DNA of 64,000 nucleotides from Terriglobus roseus (GCF_900102185.1 NZ_LT629690.1:1550001-1614000), one strand, 5' to 3'. Shown: positions 16,043 to 25,508, counted from the stretch's first letter. A program made the numbers and translations. Notes: a model not told the origin generated them from the letters alone.

Positions 16043-18793
16043 TCACTCCATTCTTAGGGCGTCCATGGGATTGATGGAGGAAGCGCGTTGCGCCGGGATG
16101 ATGGCGGCTATAGCTGCTGCGATGGCGAGGATGACGACCGAACTGGTGATGACGATGGCGTCGAGACCTGCAATCTCATAAAGCTGCGATTGAACGAAAC
16201 GGACGCAGAGCAGTGCCACCGGGATGCCGATGAGCATGCCGAGCGCGGTTTGAATGGTTGCGCCACGCAGGATCATGAGCATGACGGTGGAGCGGTTTGC
16301 ACCGAGGGCCATGCGGACACCGATTTCCTGGTTTCGGCGGACAACGGAATATGCAGTGACGCCGTACGATCCGATGGCTGCGAGCAGGAGTGCGAGTCCA
16401 CCGAAGAGCATGGTCAGTCGTGAGATCAAGCGTTCTTCGGTAAAGTTTGCGGCGATCTGTTGGTCGAACGTATCGAAGCGCACCACGGTGAGGTCGGGGT
16501 TAATGGATGCGAGCGTGTGCTGCGCGATGGCTTCCATGCCGTCGACAGGATGGTCTGTGGCGACAACCAAAGCGCCGGCGTAGAGGGCGTCATCCTTGTC
16601 GATGGGATCGGTTCTTGATTCCGGTTCCTGCATGGTGGGAATGAAGAACATGAGGTGATCCTTCCATCGCACGTTCTGATAGATGGTGTCTTCCACAACG
16701 CCGACGATCTCCCACGCGTTATTGGTATCCGCGCCGGGGAATCCGAAGTGTTGGCCGATGGGGTTTTCGCCGGGTTGGAATATTTTGCGAACGAAGGTTT
16801 GATTTACGACCGCAACGCGAGGCGCGGTGGGTGTATCGCGTTCATTGATGCCGCGGCCCATGAGGACGTGAGTCCCCACGGAATCGAAGTAGTCGCCGTT
16901 GATGCGAATGACGGATGAGATCGCTCCCTTCTGAGGATGTGCGTGTGCCTCTATTCCCCAGCCGTTGTTGTTGTCTTCCATGGGTGTGTATGAGGCGATG
17001 CCGACTTTTGTGACACCGGGTAATGCATGGAAGCGGTCTTCCATGGTGTGGTACAGCGCATCGAGCTGAAACTGTGTGTAGCCCGCTGCCTGCGGGTTGA
17101 TGTGAATGATGTAGCGATTGGTCGCGTTCAGTTTCATGTCAGAGCCTTGCAGCTTCTTGAGGCTTTGAAGGAACAGACATGCAGCGATGAGCAACACGAG
17201 TGAGAGCGCGATTTGAAAGACAACCAATCCCTTTTGCAGGAGTGATGCGCCGGAAGTGGAGGTGCGGGAGCTGCTGCGAAGCGCGTCTGCCGGTTGGGTT
17301 CGTGATGCGTTCCATGCTGGTGCGAGGCCGAAGAGAATGCCGGTGACGAGTGACAACGCACAGGCAAAGCCTACGACTGCAAGCGACGGTGTTGCGTGGA
17401 CAGGAATGCTGGCGGCATCAGGGAATGCGAGCGCTAGCAACATGCGTGTTCCTGCATAGGCCACGAGTAGACCTGCGATGCCGCCAAGGATGGCGAGAAG
17501 GACGCTTTCTGTAAGTAGCTGGCGGATGATGCGTGAACGCATGGCACCGAGCGCAGTGCGCACGGACATTTCTGTTGTTCGCGCGATGCCTCGCACCAAT
17601 AGCAGGTTCGCAATGTTGGCGCAGGCGATGAGAAGTACCAGACCTGCGGTGGCCATGAGCAGTTTTAGATGATCACCATACTGTTCCTTCATGGTGGTGA
17701 TGCCAGCGCCGCCGGGAGTAAGTGTGATGTGGAGTCTGGTGAGTTTCGCCTTGTCATGGTCGGGAGAGAAACGACCTACTGCGACAAGTTCATTGCGAAG
17801 TTCCGCGGTGATTTTCTGTTGTAACTGGGCGAGGTCCGTGCCGGGTTTGACACGACCGATCATGTACAGCCAGTTCTGCTTCGGATTGTGCACGTAAGGC
17901 ACATTCGCCAGTGCGGGCATGGTCTCGATGGGCAGGTAATACTCAGGCGGGTTGCGGATGAGTCGATCGCCGAAGAAGTTACGAGGCGCGATGCCGATGA
18001 TGGTGACGGGCCGTGTGTTGACGCGGAAGGTGCTGCCGATGACAGTGGGGTCGCCCTGGAAGCGTGTCTGCCATGCTTCGTAACTGATGACTGCGGTGGG
18101 CTGCGCTCCTTCTTTGTCGTCAGCTTCTGTGAAGAGACGTCCTGCATGGGGTTGCAGACCGAAGGTACGGAAGTAGTTGCCGGAGACGAATTCACCTGCG
18201 ACCGAGCGCGGTGGATCCTGTGTGCCTTCGCGTCGCACGACGATGGGACGATAGCCGAAGCCCGCCTGCATGGCGGCGAGCTCTTCAAACTCTGGCGTGT
18301 TCTTTTTTAAGTGCTCGTAGGCATCGGTGGAGAAGTACGACATGGAGTCGCTCATGCCCATGCCGACGCAGCAATCGTTGGTGTCGCCGAGGCGCACGAG
18401 CAATGCGGGATTTGCGACGGGGAGGTCTTTTTGCAGGACTGCATGTACGAGTGTGAAGATGGCCGCGTTGGCACCGATGCCGAGAGCGAGTGTTAACAGC
18501 GCGGTGATGGTGAATGCAGGCGTTCGACGAAGTTGTCGAAATGCGAAGAGGATGTCGGCACCGATGGTTTCAAGCAGGTTGGTGCCTCGGGATTCGCGAC
18601 AGTTTTCTTTCACCTGGGTCATGCCTCCGAATTCAAGTCGTGTTCTGCGGGTGGCTTCCTGCTGGGACATGCCGGAACGCATGTGTTTTTCAACCTGCTG
18701 ATCGAAGTGGAAGCGCAGCTCTTCATCGAGTTCGTTTTCGACGGTGGTCCTGCGAAACAGGGCTCGTAGACGAAAGATCAGATCGCTGAACAT
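16043..18793 (-). CDS. ADOP-type ABC permease (MacB/FtsX-like), first copy
   Basis: A 916-aa protein of the acidobacterial duplicated orphan permease type. The first 75 residues (ELDEELRFHFDQQVEK, then a RTRLEFGG block) are the family's N-terminal cytoplasmic part; a membrane helix follows near 95, then a large periplasmic MacB-like domain, three helices, a second periplasmic domain and three final helices ending in INPMDALRME. No ATPase gene is adjacent, as usual for this family. ATG 18793 has an AAGGAGG-like site. The PadR gene ends 12 bases upstream, so both are co-transcribed. Transported substrate unknown. Confidence 0.92.
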   Translation of the reverse strand: MFSDLIFRLRALFRRTTVENELDEELRFHFDQQVEKHMRSGMSQQEATRRTRLEFGGMTQVKENCRESRGTNLLETIGADILFAFRQLRRTPAFTITALLTLALGIGANAAIFTLVHAVLQKDLPVANPALLVRLGDTNDCCVGMGMSDSMSYFSTDAYEHLKKNTPEFEELAAMQAGFGYRPIVVRREGTQDPPRSVAGEFVSGNYFRTFGLQPHAGRLFTEADDKEGAQPTAVISYEAWQTRFQGDPTVIGSTFRVNTRPVTIIGIAPRNFFGDRLIRNPPEYYLPIETMPALANVPYVHNPKQNWLYMIGRVKPGTDLAQLQQKITAELRNELVAVGRFSPDHDKAKLTRLHITLTPGGAGITTMKEQYGDHLKLLMATAGLVLLIACANIANLLLVRGIARTTEMSVRTALGAMRSRIIRQLLTESVLLAILGGIAGLLVAYAGTRMLLALAFPDAASIPVHATPSLAVVGFACALSLVTGILFGLAPAWNASRTQPADALRSSSRTSTSGASLLQKGLVVFQIALSLVLLIAACLFLQSLKKLQGSDMKLNATNRYIIHINPQAAGYTQFQLDALYHTMEDRFHALPGVTKVGIASYTPMEDNNNGWGIEAHAHPQKGAISSVIRINGDYFDSVGTHVLMGRGINERDTPTAPRVAVVNQTFVRKIFQPGENPIGQHFGFPGADTNNAWEIVGVVEDTIYQNVRWKDHLMFFIPTMQEPESRTDPIDKDDALYAGALVVATDHPVDGMEAIAQHTLASINPDLTVVRFDTFDQQIAANFTEERLISRLTMLFGGLALLLAAIGSYGVTAYSVVRRNQEIGVRMALGANRSTVMLMILRGATIQTALGMLIGIPVALLCVRFVQSQLYEIAGLDAIVITSSVVILAIAAAIAAIIPAQRASSINPMDALRME

Positions 18794-18805
18794 ATGCGCT
18801 CCTCC

Positions 18806-19138
18806 TTACACGGCTTCAAGAACCTGGGCTACCGCTGCGGTGAGCTTTGCCCATGCTTCCTTTTCAACTTCGAGTTGATCGCGGCCCTTCTTGGAGAGTT
18901 CGTAGTATTTGGCGCGCCGGTTGTTCTCAGTGGTTTGCCACTTGGCCTTGATGAGGCCGCGGCGCTCGAGGCGATGGAGTGCGGGGTAGAGCGAACCTTG
19001 CTGGATGCGGAGTGCGTCGCTGGAGAGTTGTTGCACGCGTTCCGAGATGGCCCAACCGTGTTGTGAGCCGAGCGCGAGTGTGCGCAGGATCAGAAGATCG
19101 AGTGTGCCTTGTGGGAGGTCTAAGTAGTCGCCAGCCAT
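18806..19138 (-). CDS. PadR-family transcriptional regulator, first copy
   Basis: A 110-aa winged-helix protein. LPQGTLDLLILRTLALGSQHGWAI and QGSLYPALHRLERRGLIKA are the classic PadR recognition core; the end is a dimerisation helix. It precedes the ADOP permease by 12 bases and probably regulates both genes by binding near its own promoter. A long inverted repeat covers its ribosome site and upstream region. Confidence 0.93.
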   Translation of the reverse strand: MAGDYLDLPQGTLDLLILRTLALGSQHGWAISERVQQLSSDALRIQQGSLYPALHRLERRGLIKAKWQTTENNRRAKYYELSKKGRDQLEVEKEAWAKLTAAVAQVLEAV

Positions 19139-19140
19139 GC

Positions 19141-19197
19141 TTCCCCTTTCACTTCGACAGAAGAGTACATGGGGTTGTTGTAGAAGTGCAAGGGGAG
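19141..19197 (-). promoter_or_regulatory. Long inverted repeat, candidate PadR operator
   Basis: Two 19-bp arms at 19141-19159 and 19179-19197 pair in 16 of 19 positions around a 19-bp spacer; the core is CACTTC-x-ACA with TGTAGAAGTG. The inner arm covers the GGGGA ribosome site of padR, so a bound protein would block both transcription and translation start. Autoregulation by the encoded PadR is inferred. Confidence 0.55.
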
Positions 19198-19264
19198 AGT
19201 TTGAAGATTCGTTGGCGGGGCTATAGAGCAGGCCGTTGGCCCTTGTTTGCCTGCACGGACTTAC

Positions 19265-19310
19265 ACCTAGGCCTTCGGCCTAGGCTAATATCTGGTCGCG
19301 CCTTTGGCGC
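19265..19310. repeat. REP-like hairpin pair
   Basis: CCTAGGCC-TTC-GGCCTAGG (19266-19284) and GCGCC-TTT-GGCGC (19298-19310) are perfect hairpins in the 184-bp gap between the oxidase subunit stop and the PadR operator. They may end transcription of the oxidase gene; no T-run follows either. Confidence 0.55.
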
Positions 19311-19381
19311 TTAGGGCTTCGGCCGTTCGTGGGCCGTGGCTTTGCTAAGCGTTGTTGGGTTGGTCAGGTTTTACGGAGTGT

Positions 19382-20161
19382 TTATTGGCCCCAGATGAGC
19401 AGGGCGAAGAGGAAGATCCAGAGGACGCCCATGGCGTGCCAGTACCATGAGGTGCTGTCGACCATGATCTGGCGGGATTGGATTGTCTTCAGAGAGCGCA
19501 GGCCGACGATCGCGGCGACGAGCATGAAGATGCCGAGGATGAGATGGATGCCGTGGATGCCGGTGATGAGGTAGAAGAAGCGCGATGACGGGTTCGCGGA
19601 ATAGCGGATGTGCTGCGCGAAGAGCTGTCGCCATGCGACGATCTGTCCCCATACGAAGGCTGCGCCGAGGAGCGTGGTGGCGATGAGCCAGGGGAGCGCT
19701 TTGCGGCGTGTGGGGCTGCCGAGGCCAAGCCATTCTTCCATGACGTCGATCTCGCGGAAGACGCAGCGGCGTGCGAGTTCGATGGTGACGGAGGAGAGGA
19801 TCAGGACCGCTGTGTTGAGCCAGAGGATGGACGGGATGCCGATGGGGATCCACGTGCGGACGTAGTGGTTGTAGGCGTCGATGTGCGCGGCGTGCTTGGT
19901 GACGAAGAACGCGCTCACGAGCGTCATGAAGAAGATGAGGTCGCCCGCGAGGAACGAGAAGACGGCGAAGCGGTAGGTCTGGAGTTTTTCGCGAGGGCCT
20001 CGACGGCCTACGGGGTTGTTGCTCCAGTTGTCGCCATCGCCACCACCACCGGTGTGTTTGGGCTCGATGGGTGGGAGGCGTCCTCCGCCGATGTCGGCTT
20101 CGTCCGGGCGCCGGGGTGGGAGCTTTTCGACGACCTCATCGGGATGGAGGATGGTAGGCAT
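19382..20161 (-). CDS. Cytochrome c oxidase subunit III
   Basis: A 259-aa membrane protein with five or six helices from about residue 65 on. FAVFSFLAGDLIFFMTLVSAF, FYLITGIHGIHLILG and the closing WYWHAMGVLWIFLFALLIWG are conserved subunit III signatures. The N-terminal 60 residues are Pro/Gly/Asp-rich and hydrophilic. No other oxidase subunit is in the window, so it is a stand-alone gene here or the last of a dispersed set. It begins 79 bases after the pdxT stop on the same strand. Confidence 0.88.
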   Translation of the reverse strand: MPTILHPDEVVEKLPPRRPDEADIGGGRLPPIEPKHTGGGGDGDNWSNNPVGRRGPREKLQTYRFAVFSFLAGDLIFFMTLVSAFFVTKHAAHIDAYNHYVRTWIPIGIPSILWLNTAVLILSSVTIELARRCVFREIDVMEEWLGLGSPTRRKALPWLIATTLLGAAFVWGQIVAWRQLFAQHIRYSANPSSRFFYLITGIHGIHLILGIFMLVAAIVGLRSLKTIQSRQIMVDSTSWYWHAMGVLWIFLFALLIWGQ

Positions 20162-20240
20162 GGGTGCACAACGCCGTTATGGCCTTGATAGTACTCCGCA
20201 AATGAGCCGCGTGCATGTGACGTGGCTCACAGTGGCAAGG

Positions 20241-20846
20241 TTATCCGTTGTGCGCGGCGCGGACGGAGTCGAGGAAGAGTTCGTGGACGCGCTTGTCGGT
20301 CGAGAGTTCGGGGTGGAACGTGGCCGCTAGAAGATGGCCTTGGCGGACGAGGGTGGGGGAGCCGTCGCGTTCCGCGAGCGTTTCGACGCCGGGGCCAGTC
20401 TGGGTGATGCGCGGCGCGCGGATGTAGACCATTTCGAATGGGCCACCGGGTAGGGTGGTTTCCGCTTCGAGGATGCGGGAGTCGTTCTGGCGGCCGTAGG
20501 CGTTGCGTTCTACCGTGACGTCGAGCGCGCCGAGGGACTTCTGCTCGGGGTGGGTGACGTGTTTGGCGATGAGGATCACGCCGGCGCAGGTGCCGAAGGT
20601 GGGCTTGGACTGGACGAATTCCTGGAGCGCGTCGAAGAAGCCGCCGCGTTCAAGCGCCTTGAGGAAGGTGGTGGATTCGCCGCCGGGGATCACGAGGCCG
20701 TCGATGTTTGCCAGTTGCTCAGGCTTGCGGATGAGGACCGTTTTTGCGCCACATTGCTGGAGCATACGGGCGTGCGCGTCAAAGGCTCCCTGAAGCGCGA
20801 GAACGCCGATGGTTGGCTGGAAATTGGCGGTAGAACTGTCGGCCAT
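20241..20846 (-). CDS. pdxT: PdxT, glutaminase subunit of pyridoxal 5'-phosphate synthase
   Basis: A 201-aa class I glutaminase. IGVLALQGAFDAHARML at the start, VIPGGESTTFLKAL near residue 52, nucleophile Cys in FGTCAGVILIAK near 86, and the His/Glu pair in TFHPELSTDKRVHELF near 177 complete the catalytic set. PdxT supplies ammonia from glutamine to PdxS, which builds pyridoxal phosphate. pdxS is not in this window. The gene is divergent from the nitroreductase. Confidence 0.95.
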   Translation of the reverse strand: MADSSTANFQPTIGVLALQGAFDAHARMLQQCGAKTVLIRKPEQLANIDGLVIPGGESTTFLKALERGGFFDALQEFVQSKPTFGTCAGVILIAKHVTHPEQKSLGALDVTVERNAYGRQNDSRILEAETTLPGGPFEMVYIRAPRITQTGPGVETLAERDGSPTLVRQGHLLAATFHPELSTDKRVHELFLDSVRAAHNG

Positions 20847-20940
20847 GGTTCATGATAGCTGCATTTTTCTTTTGAGGAGTGAGGTGTGCCGCTGAAGTCG
20901 TAAGCCTGATGTGGATGGTTTGCCCAACTGCCGTTACACT

Positions 20941-21594
20941 GTGGCGGTGAGTGAGTCTTTGAAATCTCTCCCGGATGCCATCCGCGAACGTCGCAGCACG
21001 CCCTCGTTCGATGGCAGCCCGATTCCGGCAGAGGATATCCGTACGATTTTGGAGGCGGGGATTGCCGCGCCTTCTGGGTATAACGTTCAGCCGTGGCGGT
21101 TTGTCGTGGTGCAGTCGCCGGAGCAGAAAAAGAAGCTGCGCGCGGCCTGCTACAACCAGGCCAAGGTTGAAGAGGCGTCCGTGGTGATTGCCTGCTGTGG
21201 CGACGTGGATAGCTGGCGTCGTGATGCGGACGATATTGTTCGCATGGGGTTGGAAGGCGGCATGAGCGAAGGCTATGCCTCGCAGTTGAAGAGTTACGTG
21301 GAGAGTTATCTTCTGAGTTTGAATGCCGACCAGATGCATGGCTGGCTGAACAAGCAGGTAACGTATGCCGCGGCCTACATGCAGTTGACCGCCGAAGTGA
21401 TGGGCTATGACACGGCTGCCATGGAAGGCTTTGAACAGAACGAAGTGAAGGAAGCTCTGCGGCTGCCCTTGAGTTACTGGGTGGTGTCGCTGCTGGCGAT
21501 TGGAAGATTGAAGGGGCCGGATAAGTATGACGGCGGCCGCTTCGATCTGAATCATGTGGCCTTTGCGGAAGAGTTCGGGAAGCCGCTGCGGTGA
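20941..21594 (+). CDS. Nitroreductase-family flavoprotein
   Basis: About 217 residues. AIRERRSTPSFDG near the start (FMN-binding RRS) and AGIAAPSGYNVQPWRFVVVQ (S/N-x-Q-P-W) are the family hallmarks. The frame opens at GTG 20911 with further GTGs at 20941 and 20947; 20941 is used because family members normally begin shortly before the RRS motif, and no clear ribosome site decides. Natural substrate unknown; such enzymes reduce quinones, nitro compounds or enones with NAD(P)H. The stop overlaps the next start by four bases. Confidence 0.85.
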   Translation: MAVSESLKSLPDAIRERRSTPSFDGSPIPAEDIRTILEAGIAAPSGYNVQPWRFVVVQSPEQKKKLRAACYNQAKVEEASVVIACCGDVDSWRRDADDIVRMGLEGGMSEGYASQLKSYVESYLLSLNADQMHGWLNKQVTYAAAYMQLTAEVMGYDTAAMEGFEQNEVKEALRLPLSYWVVSLLAIGRLKGPDKYDGGRFDLNHVAFAEEFGKPLR

Positions 21595-22562
21595 GGCGCG
21601 GCATCACAATCGCGCTACTCGGAGTTGCGGCGTTGGTGGCCGTGGCGGGCGCCTATATTTACTGGAACCCCTTATGGCTGGTTGACCGGTCAGTGAATAT
21701 TTACCTGCGCGGTAAGGGGATTCAGCACCATTACGTGATGGTGGATGGCTACCGGATTCACTACCTGGAGGCCAAGCCTGAGGGGAATGGACCTGAGAAG
21801 CCGGTGCTGCTGGTGCATGGGCTGGGGGCTCGCGCTTCTGACTGGGCGAAGATGATTCCCGATCTGGCCAAGAGCGGGTACCACGTCTATGCGCCGGATC
21901 TGTTGGGGTATGGCGATTCGCCCAAGCCTGCCGATGGCGATTACACGCTGGATGGGGAAGAGCGCATTGCCACGGATTTTCAGCGGGCGTTGAAGCTGGA
22001 GCAGGTGGACCTGGGCGGTTGGTCCATGGGTGGCTGGGTTGCCATGAAGATGGCGCTGGATCATCCAGAGATGGTGCGGCGGTTGATGGTGTATGACTCG
22101 GCGGGAATGTACTTTGTTCTGGACTTTCCGCCTTCGCTATTTTCTCCGCATGACCGTGCCAGTTTCGATGCGCTGATGGACAAGATTGAGCCGAGCCGTT
22201 GGCGTACGAAGATTCCCTCGATCATGATTCCGGGGATGATCCGGCGTTTTCAAGAGAATCAGTTCATCGTGCAGCAGACGTTTGGCAGCATGTTGCATGG
22301 GCGGGAGTTGCTGGACTTCCGGTTGAGTGGTCTGAAGATGCCCATGCTGATTGTTTGGGGCACGGAGGATCGCCTGATTCCGCTGGATGTGGGACTGCGC
22401 ATGCATGATCTGGTGCCACAGTCTGTATTCCTGGGCGTGAGGAAGTGTGGTCATCTGACGGCAGCCGAGTGTGCGCCGCCGGTGGTGGACGAGACGATCA
22501 AGTTCCTGAATGCCGACCCACCGCTATCACGTTCTACCAGTTACGTGGACGCGCCGCAGTAG
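21591..22562 (+). CDS. Membrane-anchored alpha/beta hydrolase
   Basis: A 323-aa protein starting with GTG inside a GTGA overlap. Residues about 5-22 form a signal anchor. The fold follows: oxyanion VHGLGARASDW, nucleophile Ser in GGWSMGGWVAM, acid Asp in WGTEDRLIP and His in KCGHLTAAE. Close to monoacylglycerol-lipase or haloalkane-dehalogenase-like hydrolases, acting outside the inner membrane. Co-translated with the nitroreductase, which hints at a shared detoxification or lipid task. Confidence 0.82.
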   Translation: MRRGITIALLGVAALVAVAGAYIYWNPLWLVDRSVNIYLRGKGIQHHYVMVDGYRIHYLEAKPEGNGPEKPVLLVHGLGARASDWAKMIPDLAKSGYHVYAPDLLGYGDSPKPADGDYTLDGEERIATDFQRALKLEQVDLGGWSMGGWVAMKMALDHPEMVRRLMVYDSAGMYFVLDFPPSLFSPHDRASFDALMDKIEPSRWRTKIPSIMIPGMIRRFQENQFIVQQTFGSMLHGRELLDFRLSGLKMPMLIVWGTEDRLIPLDVGLRMHDLVPQSVFLGVRKCGHLTAAECAPPVVDETIKFLNADPPLSRSTSYVDAPQ

Positions 22563-22563
22563 C

Positions 22564-23193
22564 CTAGTCTTCCTTCCAGCGGTAGGCGGAGGGTTGCGGA
22601 AGGCCGATGTGGCCTAGTACGCGACAACTGAATTGACGAGCTATGTCATCCAGGGTCGACGGCTGAAAATACATGGCGGGGATTACGGGGTAGATGACTG
22701 CTCCGGCCTCTGCCGCAAGAGTCATGTTGCGCAGATGGATGCGGTTGAAGGGCGTTTCGCGAACGCAGAGAATCAGCGGTTGCTGTTCCTTCAAGGTGAC
22801 ATCTGCGGCACGATCGATGAGCCGTGCAGCCATACCGTTCGCTATGGACGCGAGCGTTCCCATAGAGCAGGGCAACACAATCATGCCGTCCGATGGGTGA
22901 CTGCCGCTGGCAACCGGGGCGGCGATGTCGTCATTGCGAAACACCGTGAACTTACTGGAAGGCGGGCCATCAAGGAGTGTTTCCAGAAGCGAAGCGCGAC
23001 CGCCGGTGAGGTTAAGTTCTTCTGTAACAACCCGCAACGCGTGATCCGACGCGATGAAGTGGACGGTTTCTACGCGATCGTCTGCGTTGAGAAGCCGAAG
23101 CAGATGCGCGGTGAAGAGCGCTCCGCTGGCACCTGTCATAGCAACTGTCAGGCGCGCCCCCGTGAGGTCGCGGCTTTGAGAAAATGGACTCAC
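22564..23193 (-). CDS. ubiX: UbiX, flavin prenyltransferase
   Basis: A 209-aa flavoprotein. LTVAMTGASGALFTAHLLRLL binds FMN; SMGTLASIANGMAARLIDRAADV and LCVRETPFNRIHLRNM are the conserved active-site segments. UbiX makes prenylated FMN, the cofactor of UbiD-type decarboxylases, from FMN and dimethylallyl phosphate. ubiD is not adjacent. It ends two bases after the hydrolase stop on the other strand. Confidence 0.92.
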   Translation of the reverse strand: MSPFSQSRDLTGARLTVAMTGASGALFTAHLLRLLNADDRVETVHFIASDHALRVVTEELNLTGGRASLLETLLDGPPSSKFTVFRNDDIAAPVASGSHPSDGMIVLPCSMGTLASIANGMAARLIDRAADVTLKEQQPLILCVRETPFNRIHLRNMTLAAEAGAVIYPVIPAMYFQPSTLDDIARQFSCRVLGHIGLPQPSAYRWKED

Positions 23194-23323
23194 GCCTTCG
23201 ATTATCGTCGAAAGCCAAAATTTTCACCGGAACATGCTGTTCCAGATTGCGTCTTAAAGAGTAGGCCGCGCCCCCCAAAGGCCGCCGCACAAACCATAGC
23301 CCGACGTCCTGAAGGAGATGCCC

Positions 23324-24379
23324 ATGCCGCGATTGCGACAGGCCGCTAACTTTCTCGCCGCCGCACTGTGCCTTGCGCTTTTTGCGCCACTGAGTGCGCA
23401 CGCCAACATCAGCCTGTTGGTGGAGGAGCCGTTTGGAACTTTCGGCGGGTTTAACCCTACCGGACACGCCGCCGTGTATCTGGATAATGTTTGCGCCGAT
23501 TCGCCGACTCGGCTGAGACTGTGCCACACCGGCGAGATGGGTGTGGTGATCAGTCGTTATCACCGCGTGGACGGCTATGACTGGGTTGCCATACCGCTGA
23601 TTCCATATCTGTATGCCGTGGAAGATATCGAGGACGTGCCGGAGACGGCTACGGTAACGCTGGAGAAGGAGTTGCGCGACCGCTATCGGCGGGCTCATCT
23701 GTTAAGTCTGGCGCCGAGCAAAGAAGACGGCAGCGCACCCGGTGGCGAATGGATCCAGTTGATTGGATCGTCGTACGATCGCCGCATCTTTGGTTTTCAA
23801 CTTCTGACGACGCGGGAACAGGATGAGGGCATTATTGCCCGACTGAATGACAGCCACAATCGAGGCCAGTTCAACCTGTTCTATCGAAACTGTGCGGACT
23901 TTGCTCGATCGATCCTGCGGAGTACGTTTCCGGGATCGATTCCAAGGAATTCCATGGCAGACTTCTGGCTGACCACCCCGAAGCATCTGGCTCGCTCGGT
24001 GACGAAGTTTGGCGCCAAGAATCCTGAGCTGAAATTCCACACCTTCCAGATTCCGCAGGTGCCGGGCAGCATTTCGCGCAGCCGAAGGGTGGATGGGATT
24101 GCTGAATCGCTGGTGCGGTCAAAGAAATACATTGTGCCGCTGGCGTTTTTCTCGCCTACTACGGCTGCGAGCCTGATGGCCGCATATATTGGCACCGGGC
24201 GTTTCAAAATGCCGAAGGACGCGCCTCTCATGGCGGAGTTACAAACGCCATCGCAGCCTGTGGGCATCATGATTGCAGATGATCGGATTCAACTACCAGT
24301 AACCCCACCGCCGTTTGTTGAAGCTAAGATGTGTTCCACTGTGGTTCCATTGCTTGAAGCTGAGGGCGGCGGCAACTGA
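23324..24379 (+). CDS. Secreted protein with permuted papain-like (NlpC/LRAT-type) motifs
   Basis: About 351 residues. A perfect AAGGAG site at 23312-23317 touches the ATG at 23318, so the ATG at 23324, six bases downstream of it, is the likely start. A signal peptide ends at AHA-NISL. PTGHAAVYLDN near residue 48 and FNLFYRNCADFARSIL near residue 187 give a His early and a Cys late, the order seen in permuted NlpC/P60 and LRAT-like enzymes. The call rests on these two motifs. A periplasmic peptidase or acyltransferase is possible. Confidence 0.6.
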   Translation: MPRLRQAANFLAAALCLALFAPLSAHANISLLVEEPFGTFGGFNPTGHAAVYLDNVCADSPTRLRLCHTGEMGVVISRYHRVDGYDWVAIPLIPYLYAVEDIEDVPETATVTLEKELRDRYRRAHLLSLAPSKEDGSAPGGEWIQLIGSSYDRRIFGFQLLTTREQDEGIIARLNDSHNRGQFNLFYRNCADFARSILRSTFPGSIPRNSMADFWLTTPKHLARSVTKFGAKNPELKFHTFQIPQVPGSISRSRRVDGIAESLVRSKKYIVPLAFFSPTTAASLMAAYIGTGRFKMPKDAPLMAELQTPSQPVGIMIADDRIQLPVTPPPFVEAKMCSTVVPLLEAEGGGN

Positions 24380-24443
24380 CTTGCTTCGATAGCAGTTTGT
24401 TTGTTGCCTGAGATTTCGAGCGTTGTACTACTGGGAGGTTGTC

Positions 24444-25505
24444 GTGCGTCTCATGCGTTCGTTGGTCTCTGCGTTTCTATCTACCTCATTGTTGTTGCCT
24501 GTTCCGGCCTCTGCCTGCACGCGTGCGGTGTATCACGGTGCGAATGGTGAGGTGATCACCGCGCGTTCCATGGACTGGAAGGTGGATGTTGGTACGAACC
24601 TTTGGGTTCTGCCGCGTGGTATGGAACGAAGTGGTGCTACAGGCCCACGTTCACTTCACTGGACATCGAAGTATGGCAGCGTGATCGCGAGCGGATACGA
24701 CATCTCCACTACGGATGGCATGAATGAAAAGGGCCTGGTGGTGAACCTGTTGTGGTTGGCTGAATCGGAGTATCCGAAGTTTGATGGAAGTAAGCCGGGA
24801 CTGGCGATTTCGCTTTGGGCGCAATACATGCTGGACAAGTATGCGACGGTGGCAGAGGCCATTGATGCGCTTGAAAAAGAGCCGCTGCTGGTGGCCACTG
24901 CGCAGGTGCCGGGCGAAGAGAGGCTGGCGAATCTGCATATGTCGATGTCGGATTCGAGCGGCGATAGTGCTGTTGTGGAGTATGTGAAAGGCAAGCAGGT
25001 GATTCATCATGGTCGGGAGTACCAGGTGATGACCAACTCGCCGACCTATGATGAGCAACTGGCGCTGACGTCGTATTGGAAAGAGATCGGCGGCACGACG
25101 ATGTTGCCGGGAACGAATCGGGCTGCTGATCGCTTTGCGCGTGCCTCGTTCTACATCAATGCGATCCCGAAGGCCGAAGATCCGGATATGGCTTTGGCCA
25201 GTGTGTTCAGCGTGATTCGCAATGTGTCAGTGCCATTCGGGATTACGACGCCGGATCAGCCGAATATCTCGTCGACGCGCTGGCGGACGGTGGCCGATCA
25301 GAAGCGGCTGGTTTATTTCTTTGAGTCGGCGCTGACACCGAATGTGTTCTGGGTGAAGCTGAGCGATATTGATTTCTCGCATGAGACGGGCAAGGTGATG
25401 AAGCTGGATCTGGGTAAAGACCAGAGAAACACTTATGCCGGAAATGCCGCGAAAGACTTCAAGGAAACGAAGGCCTTTTCGTTTATGGGGCTGCCGGACA
25501 AGTAG
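24444..25505 (+). CDS. Secreted linear-amide C-N hydrolase (choloylglycine hydrolase family)
   Basis: GTG 24444 is preferred: a GGGAGG site ends five bases upstream. The signal peptide ends at ASA, leaving Cys25 as the first residue of CTRAVYHGANGEVITARSMDW, the N-terminal nucleophile and Arg of the penicillin V acylase/bile salt hydrolase family. MTNSPTYDEQL near residue 197 is the conserved Asn region. Cleaving the signal peptide would itself expose the catalytic Cys. In soil bacteria the substrates are often acyl-homoserine lactones or other amides; not determined here. Confidence 0.88.
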   Translation: MRLMRSLVSAFLSTSLLLPVPASACTRAVYHGANGEVITARSMDWKVDVGTNLWVLPRGMERSGATGPRSLHWTSKYGSVIASGYDISTTDGMNEKGLVVNLLWLAESEYPKFDGSKPGLAISLWAQYMLDKYATVAEAIDALEKEPLLVATAQVPGEERLANLHMSMSDSSGDSAVVEYVKGKQVIHHGREYQVMTNSPTYDEQLALTSYWKEIGGTTMLPGTNRAADRFARASFYINAIPKAEDPDMALASVFSVIRNVSVPFGITTPDQPNISSTRWRTVADQKRLVYFFESALTPNVFWVKLSDIDFSHETGKVMKLDLGKDQRNTYAGNAAKDFKETKAFSFMGLPDK

Positions 25506-25508
25506 CCG

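Noticed and set aside
20690-21607. Long minus-strand frame across the nitroreductase and pdxT start
   Set aside because: Covers the nitroreductase antisense and part of pdxT in another frame; Ser/Pro/His-rich shadow.
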